Of a DNA stretch of 64,000 bases, positions 7,367-15,342 are shown piece after piece. The notes under the pieces were generated by a model. It saw only the letters and a list, made by a program, of their open reading frames with translations, was not told the DNA's origin and ran no database searches. This DNA comes from Xylanimonas allomyrinae (lineage in GTDB: Bacteria; Actinomycetota; Actinomycetes; Actinomycetales; Cellulomonadaceae). The position numbers and the translations under genes are program-made. The stretch spans positions 1,798,001-1,862,000 of the forward strand of contig NZ_CP035495.1 in NCBI RefSeq assembly GCF_004135345.1. Reading direction: 5' to 3'. The number at the start of each line of letters is the position of its first letter. Position 1 is the first letter of the stretch.

Positions 7367-8808
7367 GCACCGAGCCCGAGATCCGTCCGGTCACGTTCTC
7401 CCGACTGCCGCGCCGCGGGATCATCCTCGGCCTGTCCGGACCCCGCCTCATCGCCGCCGGGACCGGCGCGACCCTCCTGGTGCTGGCCCTGTACACCGGC
7501 GGCGGCGCCCCGCTCCTGGCCGCACCCCTGGCCGCCCTGCTGGCCGGTGCGGCCATGGTCCCGGCGGGCGGGCGGACCGCCGTCGAGTGGGCGCCCGTGA
7601 CCGCCCGCTGGATCCGGCGCACCCTGACCGGGCAGACCGCCTACCGCGCCCGCATCGGCCGCCCGCGCCCCGCCGGAACCCTCGCCCTGCCCGGGGACGC
7701 CGCAGCCCTGCGCGAGGTCACCGACCCCGACACCGGCGCCGTCTACGTCCACGACCCCCACCGCGGCACCCTGACCGCCATCCTCGAGGTCCGCCACCCC
7801 GCGTTCGTCCTCCTCGACCCCACCGAGCAGAACCGCCGCGTCACCGCCTGGGCCCGCACGCTCGCCGCCGCGTGCCGCTCCGGACGGATCGCCGACCTGC
7901 AGGTCCTCGAACGCACCCTCCCGGACTCGGGCAAACCCCTGCACGACTGGTGGCACGCCCACGGAGCACGCGACGGATCCTGGGCCGCCCAAACCTACGA
8001 ACAGCTCATCGAACGTGCCGGACCCGCCGGGCAACGCCACACCTCGACGATCTCGCTCACCCTCGACATCCGCGCCGCCGCACGCACCATCCGCACTTCC
8101 GGCGGCGGCCTGAGTGGCGCCGCCGCAGCCCTGCGCCACGAGGTCGACGCGATGATCCTCGCCCTGAACGCCGCCGACATCACCACCACCGCCACCCTGA
8201 CCCCCGGCGACCTCGCAGTGTCGTTGCGCACCGCGTACGACCCGGCCGTGGCCGCCACCCTCGAACGTCACGGCACCCTCGGGCGCGACCTCGCCACCGC
8301 CGGACCCCTCGCCGTCACCGAGACGTGGGCGCACCTGCGCTCCGACTCCGCGCACCACGCCGTGCTCTGGATCAGCGAATGGCCCCGCTCGTACGTCTCG
8401 CCCGGCTTCCTGCAACCCCTGCTCGCCGCCACCGGCGTCCAGCACACCTTCACCATGCACTTCACCCCCGTGCGCGCCGACGTCGCCGCCCGCACCATCC
8501 GCCGAGCCAAGACCGGCCACCTCTCCGACGCCGCCCAACGCGCCCGCCTCGGACAGACCGAAGACGCCGCCCACACCGCCGAATACACCGACGTCCTCCA
8601 ACAAGAAGCCGACCTGACCGCAGGGCACGGCCTCCTGCGCGCCACCGGACTCATCACCGTCAGCGCGGCCGACCCCGCCGACCTCGAACACGCCGTCGCC
8701 GTCGTCGAGCAGGCGGCCATCCAGTCCTCGTGCGAGACCCGCCGCCTATGGGGCCAGCAAGCCCAGGCCTTCGTCTGCGCTGCCCTCCCCCTCGGACGCG
8801 CAACATGA
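7363..8808 (+). CDS. SCO6880/PrgI-type T4SS protein (VirB4 N-terminal partner)
   Basis: The 481-residue protein has a PrgI-like N-terminus with two membrane helices (about 20-70), then a long soluble domain with FVLLDPTEQNRRVTAWARTL and HHAVLWISEWPRSYVSPGFL. This matches the SCO6880 family of actinobacterial conjugative elements. That family corresponds to the substrate-facing N-terminal part of VirB4/TraE proteins fused to a PrgI membrane unit. The ATPase half is the separate gene at 10271, so the VirB4 function is split between two genes with a toxin-antitoxin pair inserted between them. The GTG start overlaps the VirB6-like stop. Confidence 0.8.
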   Translation: MSTEPEIRPVTFSRLPRRGIILGLSGPRLIAAGTGATLLVLALYTGGGAPLLAAPLAALLAGAAMVPAGGRTAVEWAPVTARWIRRTLTGQTAYRARIGRPRPAGTLALPGDAAALREVTDPDTGAVYVHDPHRGTLTAILEVRHPAFVLLDPTEQNRRVTAWARTLAAACRSGRIADLQVLERTLPDSGKPLHDWWHAHGARDGSWAAQTYEQLIERAGPAGQRHTSTISLTLDIRAAARTIRTSGGGLSGAAAALRHEVDAMILALNAADITTTATLTPGDLAVSLRTAYDPAVAATLERHGTLGRDLATAGPLAVTETWAHLRSDSAHHAVLWISEWPRSYVSPGFLQPLLAATGVQHTFTMHFTPVRADVAARTIRRAKTGHLSDAAQRARLGQTEDAAHTAEYTDVLQQEADLTAGHGLLRATGLITVSAADPADLEHAVAVVEQAAIQSSCETRRLWGQQAQAFVCAALPLGRAT

Positions 8809-8845
8809 CCGCGCCGACGCACACCACGCCCGCCGCACACGACCC

Positions 8846-8870
8846 GGTAATGTGTACACATCGGTACACA
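8846..8870 (+). promoter_or_regulatory. Toxin-antitoxin promoter and operator
   Basis: A perfect palindrome TGTGTACACA (8851-8860) is followed by a further GTACACA half-site (8864-8870). It overlaps a possible -10 element TAATGT (8848-8853) and ends 15 bp before the antitoxin ATG. Phd/YefM-type antitoxins repress their own operon through such palindromes; that this site does so is an inference. Confidence 0.5.
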
Positions 8871-8885
8871 GCCTGGGAGGCCCTC

Positions 8886-9134
8886 ATGTCCGTCACCCCC
8901 GTCGGGATCCGCCGGTTCCGTGCGGACCTGGCCACCTACGTCGACTCCGACACGCCCGTCGCCGTCCAGCGTCACGGGCACACGGTCGGGTTCTTCATCC
9001 CCGTCAAGGTCGACCTGACCGCCGAGCGGGCCGTGTTCGCCGCCGCGACCGCGAAGCTGGACGCGCTCCTGGCCGACGAGGACGTCGAGGCCGCCCTGCG
9101 CGACTTCGAGGACCTGCGCGCATCGGAGACGTGA
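8886..9134 (+). CDS. Phd/YefM-like antitoxin
   Basis: The 82-residue protein opens with SVTPVGIRRFRADLATYVDS and continues with DTPVAVQRHGHTVGFFIPVK. This is the beta-alpha-beta DNA-binding fold of Phd/YefM antitoxins, in which the antitoxin refers to a partner by the phrase 'hrg...vgfliP'. The acidic helical C-terminus (DVEAALRDFEDLRASE) would wrap the toxin. The ATG follows a GGGAGG site. The stop overlaps the toxin start (TGATG), the usual coupling of such pairs. It should neutralise the PIN toxin and repress the operon. Confidence 0.8.
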   Translation: MSVTPVGIRRFRADLATYVDSDTPVAVQRHGHTVGFFIPVKVDLTAERAVFAAATAKLDALLADEDVEAALRDFEDLRASET

Positions 9135-9589
9135 TGGAGGCCGCCACGGCGGTCGTCCTGGACGCCAACATCGCCCTGCGTGCCGTGCTCGGCGCCGGCG
9201 CACGACGCATCATCGCCGAGCACGCCGGGCCGACCTGGATGTGCGCGCCCGCCGTCGCGTTCGCCGACGCGCGCCGCCACCTGCCGGTGATCGCAGGTCG
9301 GCGCGGCTGGTCACCAGACGCGCTCAAGGCCGCCCTCGACGCGCTCGACGCCCTGGAGCACCTCGTCCACCCGATCGACGCCGAGACCTACCACGGCGCG
9401 CTCGGCGAGGCGCACCTGCGCATCGACGTGCGCGACCCAGACGACGCGCCCATCCTCGCGACCGCGCTCACCCTGGCCTGCCCGGTCTGGACCGAGGACC
9501 AGGACTTCTTCGGCACCGGCGTCCCGACCTGGACCACCGACCGCGTCGAGCTCTACCTCTCTCCCGACCGCCCCGCCACCACCGCATAG
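9134..9589 (+). CDS. PIN-domain toxin (VapC-like ribonuclease)
   Basis: The 151-residue PIN domain has the first metal-binding Asp in VVLDANIALRAVLG (about residue 10), and a second acidic cluster in RIDVRDPDDAPILATALTLA followed by TEDQDF. These acidic residues coordinate Mg2+/Mn2+ in VapC-type endoribonucleases, which cleave tRNA or rRNA and stop growth. Paired with the Phd-like antitoxin directly upstream, it forms an addiction module expected to stabilise the element. It sits in the middle of the conjugation operon, between the two halves of the VirB4 function, and is probably a later insertion there. Confidence 0.85.
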   Translation: MEAATAVVLDANIALRAVLGAGARRIIAEHAGPTWMCAPAVAFADARRHLPVIAGRRGWSPDALKAALDALDALEHLVHPIDAETYHGALGEAHLRIDVRDPDDAPILATALTLACPVWTEDQDFFGTGVPTWTTDRVELYLSPDRPATTA

Positions 9590-9637
9590 CAGACGACCAC
9601 GGCCGCACGACGCTCCGGGCCGACGGCGCGCCTGCCC

Positions 9638-9754
9638 ATGCTCCCGACGGCGGTGTGGCGGGCGGCGCGTCGCCGGCGGGACCGGTTCGCGTTCGCGCCC
9701 GCGCTCGTCGCCGGGCTCTACCGCGCCGTCGCCGTCATGCACCTGACCGGCTGA
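9638..9754 (+). CDS. Possible small ORF, 38 aa
   Basis: A short basic ORF (ATG 9638, stop TGA 9752-9754) encodes an arginine-rich helix followed by a hydrophobic segment (FAPALVAGLYRAVAVMH). It has no clear ribosome-binding site and I recognise no family. It fills most of the 230-bp gap between the toxin gene and the gene at 9822. It may be chance coding in GC-rich DNA. Confidence 0.25.
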   Translation: MLPTAVWRAARRRRDRFAFAPALVAGLYRAVAVMHLTG

Positions 9755-9821
9755 CGTGCTCACGGGCTGACGCGGCCGCTGGCAGGCACACCTTCCTGGT
9801 GACCACACCCTGGAGGCCGTC

Positions 9822-10274
9822 ATGAACTACCCCGAGAGCCCCGTCACGTCCGCGGAACAGGCCGCGACGGCGATGAAGGCGCTGGCCCGCGCCACCCGCA
9901 CCTTCGAGGACCCGGCAGACACGCACTGGACCGTGGGGAACCTGCTCTCGATCGCCGGGTCGTTCATCGAGGTGCTCGAGAACCTCGCCCATGCCCACCG
10001 TGCGAGCATCGAGGCAGCCCACGACGACGCGGGCCGCCACGCCGCCGGGCTCGCGTTCTGCCTGACCGCCGCCGACGACCTGCACAAGGCTGCCCTCGCG
10101 CACGCCGACGCCTACCGCAGGCTCGACGAGGCAGCCAGCGCGTCGAGCCGCATCGCCTGGCACACCGACCCACCCATCACCCACGGCGTCGACCACGCCC
10201 CGACGGCGACGATCACCCCCATGCGCCCCTACCGGCCGAACGTCACGGCGGACGCGACGGGGCCCATGCCGTGA
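9822..10274 (+). CDS. Hypothetical helical protein, 150 aa
   Basis: I do not recognise this protein. It is mainly helical (about 10-110: SAEQAATAMKALARATRTF, GNLLSIAGSFIEVLENLAHA, ADDLHKAALAHADAYRRLDE), without membrane segments, and has a disordered C-terminal tail. A good GGAGG site precedes ATG 9822, and the stop overlaps the VirB4-like gene. It is therefore co-translated with the T4SS ATPase and may be a structural or accessory part of the transfer apparatus. Confidence 0.6.
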   Translation: MNYPESPVTSAEQAATAMKALARATRTFEDPADTHWTVGNLLSIAGSFIEVLENLAHAHRASIEAAHDDAGRHAAGLAFCLTAADDLHKAALAHADAYRRLDEAASASSRIAWHTDPPITHGVDHAPTATITPMRPYRPNVTADATGPMP

Positions 10275-11749
10275 CCGAGGACCGCGTCCACGCCTCCGTG
10301 CTCGTGACCCCTGCCGGAGAACGCCGCGGCCGGCGACGAGCCCGCCGGGCCGCAGCCGACGCCGTCGCAGCCCGCAGCCTCGCCCAGACGCGAGCCGCAG
10401 CGCGCACCACTCACGCGGCCGACCTGGCCGCCCGACGCGCGACCCGCTACCTGCCCGCAGCCGGCGAACCCGGCCCCGCCGCGCTGCGCACCCCGGGCCG
10501 CTTGCGCCTCCCGCAGCACCAAGACACCTCCGCCACGTGGGCGGGCGCGTACCCGTTCCTCGCCGAGGGCGGCCTCGGCGCCGACGGCGTGTTCATCGGT
10601 CAAGACCACAACTCCGGGTCCGCGTTCGTCTACGACCCCTGGGTCCTCTACCAGCGCGGCCTGATCACCGCCCCGAACATGGTCATCGCGGGCATCGTCG
10701 GCGCCGGAAAGTCCGCCCTCGCCAAGTCCCTGTGCACCCGCTCGATCCCGTTCGGACGCCGCGTCTACGTCCCCGGCGACCCCAAGGGCGAGCACACCGC
10801 CGTCGCCCGCGCCGTCGGCGGCATCGCCATCGAGCTCGGCCACGGCACCACGAACCGCCTCAACCCCCTCGACGAAGGCCCCCGCCCCACCGGCCTCGAC
10901 GACGAGCAGTGGCGCACCCAGGTGGCCGCGCGCCGCCGCGACCTCGTCGGAGCACTGACCGAGACCGTCCTCGAACGACGCCTGACCCCGCTCGAGCACA
11001 CCGCCCTCGACGTCGCGCTCACCGACACCGTCGCCGCCGCGACCGTCCCGATCCTGCCCATGGTCGTCGACCGGCTCCTGACCCCCGACGACACCACCCT
11101 CACCGAAGACGGGCGCCTCGCCGGACACGCCCTGCGCCGCCTCGTGGCCGGCGACCTCGCCGGCATGTTCGATGGCCCCTCCACCGTCCGCTTCGACCCC
11201 ACCGCCCCGATGATCACCCTCGACCTGTCCGCCGTCGCCGAGAACACCACCGCCCTGTCCCTGCTCATGACGTGCGCGTCAGCCTGGATGGAGTCCGCGC
11301 TCCTCGACCCCGACGGCGGCCAACGGTGGGTCCTGTACGACGAGGCCTGGCGGCTCATGGCCCACCCCGCCCTCCTGCGCCGCATGGACGCCCACTGGCG
11401 GCTCGCCCGCCACTACGGCATCGCGAACGTCCTCGTCTTCCACAAGCTCTCCGACCTCGACAACGTCGGCGACCACGGCTCCACGGCACGCGCCCTCGCG
11501 TCCTCACTTCTCGCCAACGCCGAGACCCGCGTCATCTACCGCCAAGAGACCGACCAGCTCGGCCCCACCGCGACCACGCTCGGACTCACCCGAACCGAGC
11601 GCGGACTCCTGTCCGAACTCGGGCGCGGGCAAGCACTCTGGCGGATCCGCGACAGATCCTTCCTCGTCACTCACCAGATGGTCCCCGACGAGCTCGCACT
11701 CTTCGGCACAGATGCACGCCTCGGCCAAGAACTCCGCAAGTTCCCGTGA
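10271..11749 (+). CDS. VirB4-like conjugation ATPase
   Basis: The 492-residue ATPase carries the Walker A motif GAGKS (Lys147) within MVIAGIVGAGKSALAKSL, and the Walker B motif VLYDEAW (Asp357, Glu358). A preceding GDPKGEH block and the RLNPLD motif are typical of VirB4/TraE/HerA ATPases. It powers assembly of and substrate movement through the conjugation channel at the inner membrane. The N-terminal 70 residues are an Arg/Ala-rich extension. The usual VirB4 N-terminal domain is supplied separately by the SCO6880-type protein at 7363. The gene ends the first half of the transfer operon; an IS remnant follows. Confidence 0.87.
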   Translation: MTEDRVHASVLVTPAGERRGRRRARRAAADAVAARSLAQTRAAARTTHAADLAARRATRYLPAAGEPGPAALRTPGRLRLPQHQDTSATWAGAYPFLAEGGLGADGVFIGQDHNSGSAFVYDPWVLYQRGLITAPNMVIAGIVGAGKSALAKSLCTRSIPFGRRVYVPGDPKGEHTAVARAVGGIAIELGHGTTNRLNPLDEGPRPTGLDDEQWRTQVAARRRDLVGALTETVLERRLTPLEHTALDVALTDTVAAATVPILPMVVDRLLTPDDTTLTEDGRLAGHALRRLVAGDLAGMFDGPSTVRFDPTAPMITLDLSAVAENTTALSLLMTCASAWMESALLDPDGGQRWVLYDEAWRLMAHPALLRRMDAHWRLARHYGIANVLVFHKLSDLDNVGDHGSTARALASSLLANAETRVIYRQETDQLGPTATTLGLTRTERGLLSELGRGQALWRIRDRSFLVTHQMVPDELALFGTDARLGQELRKFP

Positions 11750-11899
11750 TTCTCGACGGTTTCCGGGCGAACATGAGCGTGGGCTTGCGGGGATCGGTGA
11801 TCAGTCCTCACGTTCCCCCGAATACCAGTTCTGGGTATCTGCGTGAGTGAAGTCAACCGTCACCTGGTCCACGGTGGCGTTCGAAGAACCGCGCCCGTA

Positions 11900-12412
11900 G
11901 GCCTGTCCACAACGAGCCCGCATGTCACGGCATCGGCCGGTCCCGTGGCGGGTTGACGACCAAGGTCCACCACGCCGTCGACGGAAAGGTCGACCGCTGG
12001 CCGCGGTCGTCGCGGCCGGACAGTGCCACGACGGCAAGCAGCTCGAACCGGTGCTCGCCGACATCTGGGTCCCCCGGGTCGACGGCGGGCGCCCGCGGAC
12101 CATGCCCGACGCGCTGCTGGGCGACAAGGCGTACTCCTCCGCAGCGATCCGGTACGAGCTGCGCGGGGCGCGGGATCAAGGCCGTGATCCCCGAACGGGA
12201 CGACCAGAAGGCCAACCGCAAACGCAGAGGCTCGGCCGGCGGAGGCGACCAGGCCTGAACACCGAGAAGTACAAGAAGCGCAACGTCGTGGAGCGGTCCT
12301 TCAACCTGCTCAAGCAGTGGCGCGCCCTGGCCACCCGCAACGACAAGCACGCCACCATCTACCGCGGCGCCGTCGTCCTGGCCGCCATCATCGTCTCGCT
12401 ACGCAGTGAAGA
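11900..12412 (+). mobile_element. IS5-family transposase remnant, frameshifted
   Basis: Three reading frames together spell the C-terminal half of an IS5-type (IS427-like) DDE transposase. The pieces are RSRGGLTTKVHHAVDGK; then GRPLAAVVAAGQCHDGKQLE and ALLGDKAYSSAAIRYEL; then KAVIPERDDQKANRKRRGS; and finally KYKKRNVVERSFNLLKQWRA to about 12,410. The catalytic DKAYSS Asp and the NVVERSFN Glu region are present. The N-terminal half is missing, and at least three frameshifts divide it. No complete terminal inverted repeats are visible, so this is a dead fragment that marks a past insertion between the VirB4-like and ArdC-like genes. Confidence 0.75.
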
Positions 12413-12449
12413 GACACGGCCTAGTGGCTGGGTGCGGCACGATGGTGCA

Positions 12450-12950
12450 ATGCCAGCCGTGACACCCGGTGGCGTCGCCGTCCGTTGTGCTACGCCTGAC
12501 GACGCGATCGCCTGCGCCTCGGTCCACTACACCTCATGGGTGGAGACCTACTCCGGTCTCCTGTCGGTAGCGCACTGGGAGACCGACACCCTGGAGCGCC
12601 GGATCGAGAAGTGGTCTCGCCGCCTTGACGACGGCGCGGTGGTCACGATCGCGGAGGTGGACGGCGCAGTAGTCGGGTTCGCCATCGGTGGGGCTGGGCG
12701 GCAGATCGGAGATCACTCGCCCGTGCGCGAGCACGAGTTGCAGTCGCTATACGTCCTGGCCGACCACCACGGCACAGGTGCCGGGCAAGCGCTGCTCGAC
12801 GCGGTCGTCCCACCTGGCCCCGCGCAGCTGTGGGTCGCTGAGAAGAACCCCCGAGCGCGGCGGTTCTACGAGCGCAACGGCTTCTTGCCAGACGGCGAGC
12901 GCTTCTTCGACGAGCGGCTGGGCATCGCGGAGGTCCGCCTCGTGCGCTGA
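12450..12950 (+). CDS. GNAT-family N-acetyltransferase
   Basis: The 166-residue protein has the GNAT fold: an N-terminal strand-helix (VAVRCATPDDAIACASVHYT), motif A with the acetyl-CoA loop LYVLADHHGTGAGQALLDAV (Q/R-x-x-G-x-G/A type), and motif B with NPRARRFYERNGFLPDG. The substrate is unknown; small-molecule or protein acetylation, including drug resistance, is possible but not shown. I chose ATG 12450; the longer open frame upstream belongs to the transposase remnant. It probably arrived with that insertion and is not part of the transfer module. Confidence 0.8.
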   Translation: MPAVTPGGVAVRCATPDDAIACASVHYTSWVETYSGLLSVAHWETDTLERRIEKWSRRLDDGAVVTIAEVDGAVVGFAIGGAGRQIGDHSPVREHELQSLYVLADHHGTGAGQALLDAVVPPGPAQLWVAEKNPRARRFYERNGFLPDGERFFDERLGIAEVRLVR

Positions 12951-13004
12951 GCGCATGCCTGGTCGCGAACTCGGGCAGCCGAGCGGAAGTCGGTTGGCCG
13001 GGAG

Positions 13005-13526
13005 TCAGCGAAGGTTCTGCCGGCTGCTCGGCTTCGTGCCGAGATGGAACGCCGCGGTCAGGACGCCGATGAGCAGGAGGGCGGCGGGTCGCCCGTCGTT
13101 CGATGCGGCCAGCCGCCCGGGGAGGTCGTCCACCTGGTCCGAGATATGACCCAGGTACGCGATGGTCGTCCAGCCGTTGACTACCTGTTGCTGGGGCGCG
13201 CCTTCGGTGCGGGCGTTGTTGGCGTTGTCGTCTGCCTCGATGGCCGCGATCGTTGCATCATGGCGCGTCGCTTCGGGCTCGGCCGGGGCGCCTGCGACGA
13301 ACACGACAATTGCGGCGAGGGCGGCCACGGCGAACCCGATGCGCCGCACAAGTTCGATCAGATGGGTCCCGGCGCCACGCGCGGATCCCCCGCCGTCCTG
13401 CTGCACCGAATGCGTGGCGTGATCCGTCGCCTGCGGAGCAGGCGTCGACGCGGCGTCCCCGGGCAACGGCTCAGGCTTGGGCGCTGTTGCCTTGTCGCCC
13501 TCGGGTACGGGGGTCGGCTCAGCCAT
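13005..13526 (-). CDS. Hypothetical membrane protein, 173 aa
   Basis: The protein starts at ATG 13526 after a GAGGA site, on the strand opposite to the transfer genes. It has a disordered Pro/Ala/Glu-rich N-terminal 60 residues, a first membrane helix (RIGFAVAALAAIVVFVAGAP), a polar segment with a possible short helix (HDATIAAIEADDNANNARTE), and a second membrane helix near the C-terminus (AALLLIGVLTAAFHLG). I do not recognise a family. Two helices with a polar loop could fit an entry-exclusion or immunity protein, but nothing in the sequence proves it. Confidence 0.55.
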   Translation of the reverse strand: MAEPTPVPEGDKATAPKPEPLPGDAASTPAPQATDHATHSVQQDGGGSARGAGTHLIELVRRIGFAVAALAAIVVFVAGAPAEPEATRHDATIAAIEADDNANNARTEGAPQQQVVNGWTTIAYLGHISDQVDDLPGRLAASNDGRPAALLLIGVLTAAFHLGTKPSSRQNLR

Positions 13527-13756
13527 CGCGGTTGTCCTCACTTGTCCGGGCCGTGCGCGAAGGTGCGCTGACCTCGCCGTCAGTGTCTCGAACACTCAGA
13601 CCTGGTCCGGTCCTTTGGCGCCTGTCGCGTTCGGTTGCGTCGCTAAGAGGCGGTTGCCTGCACCGGGCGGCGCGCAGCAGCGCGGGCTTCTGCATGATCG
13701 GGCCCTGGAATGTGATCGGCACACCTACATGACGTCCCCGATCGTGGAGGCTCGTC

Positions 13757-14806
13757 ATGGAGTTCGACCGTTCCTCGCTCTCGGAGCGTGATGCCAAACT
13801 CGATGCCGTTCACGAGCGTCTCGCGCGGGCTGTCGAGGACCTGACGTCGGCTGAGGACTGGCGTCGTATGGCGGTGTTCGCGGCGAGGTGGCCGGCCCGG
13901 TCGTGGGCGAACAACCTGCTGATCCTGGTGCAGCATCGCGCGGCGTTCGAGGCGGGCCTGGTCCCGTTCCCGGATCCGGTGTACCCGGCGGGGTACGGGC
14001 AGCTGAAGGCGATGGGGTATCAGGTTCGCCGCGGGCAGCATGGGTACGCGATCCTGGCGCCGGTCACGCAGCGGCTGGTGGCCCGTAATCCGGACACAGG
14101 CCCGTGGCGGGCACTGGAGCGTTCCGAGAAGCCTGCACCTGGGGAGACGGTGCGGACCCGGCTGGTCGGGGTGCGTCCTGCGACGGTCTTCGATGTCACG
14201 CAGACGGACTTCGACGTCGACTCGCTGCCCAAGCCTCCCCCGTTGTTGGTGGGAGCGGCTCCGCCCGGGCTGTGGGACGGCCTGGCCGTCCAGGTCGCCG
14301 AGCGCGGGTTCCGGCTCGCGCTCGTGGCGGACGCTGACGCGCTCGGCGGAGCGAACGGCCTGACGAGCTACCGCGACCTGGTCGTCTCGGTGCGCGGGGA
14401 CATGGACGGTGCGGCGAGGGTCAAGACGCTGGCGCACGAGCTGGCGCACGTGATGCTGCACGGGCCGGACAACCCGGACGGGCTGGCGCACCGGTCGGTC
14501 GCGGAGGTCGAGGCGGAGACGGTCGCGCTGATGGTGGGTGCGGCGCATCAGATGGACACGAGCACGTACACGGTGCCGTATGTGTCGACGTGGGCGTCGC
14601 GGGTCGAGGGCAAGACGCCGGTCGAGGTCGTCCTGGAGACCGCGGAGCGGTCCCGCAGGGCCGCCGCCACCGTCCTGGACCGCCTCGACACCGTGCAGGT
14701 AGGCCGCATCGAGCTTCCCGCCCGGCGCCCGGCACCCCGGCCGCCCGATCCGGCGCAGGCACCGGCGGTCGCGCCGGCACCTGTCGTGGACGGAGCACAG
14801 CCATGA
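13757..14806 (+). CDS. ArdC-type protein: ssDNA-binding domain plus zincin peptidase
   Basis: The 349-residue protein begins with an ArdC-like N-terminal domain (about 10-120), including the block DWRRMAVFAARWPARSWANN and the GYQVRRGQHGYAILAP motif. It continues with an IrrE/ImmA-like zincin domain with the HELAH metal-binding motif (His227, Glu228, His231) in KTLAHELAHVMLHG, plus the downstream EVEAETVALMV glutamate. ArdC proteins bind single-stranded DNA and protect incoming DNA against restriction early in conjugation. The gene opens a second transfer operon with the VirD4 gene. A good GGAGG site precedes ATG 13757. Confidence 0.85.
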   Translation: MEFDRSSLSERDAKLDAVHERLARAVEDLTSAEDWRRMAVFAARWPARSWANNLLILVQHRAAFEAGLVPFPDPVYPAGYGQLKAMGYQVRRGQHGYAILAPVTQRLVARNPDTGPWRALERSEKPAPGETVRTRLVGVRPATVFDVTQTDFDVDSLPKPPPLLVGAAPPGLWDGLAVQVAERGFRLALVADADALGGANGLTSYRDLVVSVRGDMDGAARVKTLAHELAHVMLHGPDNPDGLAHRSVAEVEAETVALMVGAAHQMDTSTYTVPYVSTWASRVEGKTPVEVVLETAERSRRAAATVLDRLDTVQVGRIELPARRPAPRPPDPAQAPAVAPAPVVDGAQP

Positions 14807-15342
14807 AGCACCCTGAGCAGTCCGCTGTCACGTTGCGTCGTGCCACGATCACGGTGCTCGACGACGGCTCCCTTGCCGTGACCCTGGACGGTGAACCGTT
14901 CGACGGGGCCGCCGAGTGGCTCGCGGTCGGGGAGCCCGCGATCCGTGCCGTGCTGCCCGCCCTGGCGGGCGCGGCCGGTCAGACGGTGCGGGTCGACATC
15001 CACCTGCCGGGCGGGCGCCACCTGGTCGAGTACCTCACCCCCGACGACGTCGGCGACGGGGATGCCCCGGCTTCGGCGTCGCCACCGGCCGGGGCGCAGC
15101 CTGTGCGCCGTTCGGGTGGCGGGACGGTGTTCGGGGTCGCGGAGCAGGGTTTCCGGCCGGGTGAGGTGGTCTCGGTCGCCGTTGTCGTCGCCGCGACGCA
15201 CGCCGACGCGACAGGTCTGGCGACGTTGCGGATGCCGCCTGGGCTCCTCGCGGGTCGCCCGCTGGAGCTGATGCTCCTCGGGCACACCTCGGGTGTCGTC
15301 GTCGTGCACGACCCGCACGCCATCCCTCAGGTCGCGGCGTGA
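14803..15342 (+). CDS. Hypothetical protein, 179 aa
   Basis: I do not recognise this protein. ATG 14803 overlaps the ArdC stop and the end overlaps the VirD4 start, so it is translationally coupled on both sides. Two regions are beta-rich: RRATITVLDDGSLAVTLDGE near the start, and VVSVAVVVAATHADATGLAT followed by GRPLELMLLGHTSGVVVVH near the end, joined by a Pro/Ala/Gly-rich linker. There is no membrane segment. Its position suggests an accessory factor of the coupling protein. Confidence 0.55.
   Translation: MKHPEQSAVTLRRATITVLDDGSLAVTLDGEPFDGAAEWLAVGEPAIRAVLPALAGAAGQTVRVDIHLPGGRHLVEYLTPDDVGDGDAPASASPPAGAQPVRRSGGGTVFGVAEQGFRPGEVVSVAVVVAATHADATGLATLRMPPGLLAGRPLELMLLGHTSGVVVVHDPHAIPQVAA

Noticed and set aside
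8967-9327. Minus-strand frames opposite the toxin-antitoxin pair as an antisense regulator
   Set aside because: No promoter or conserved protein; the plus-strand proteins explain the coding signal.
11922-12449. Fusion of the transposase remnant with the GNAT enzyme
   Set aside because: The open frame results from a chance read-through; the acetyltransferase domain starts cleanly at 12450.
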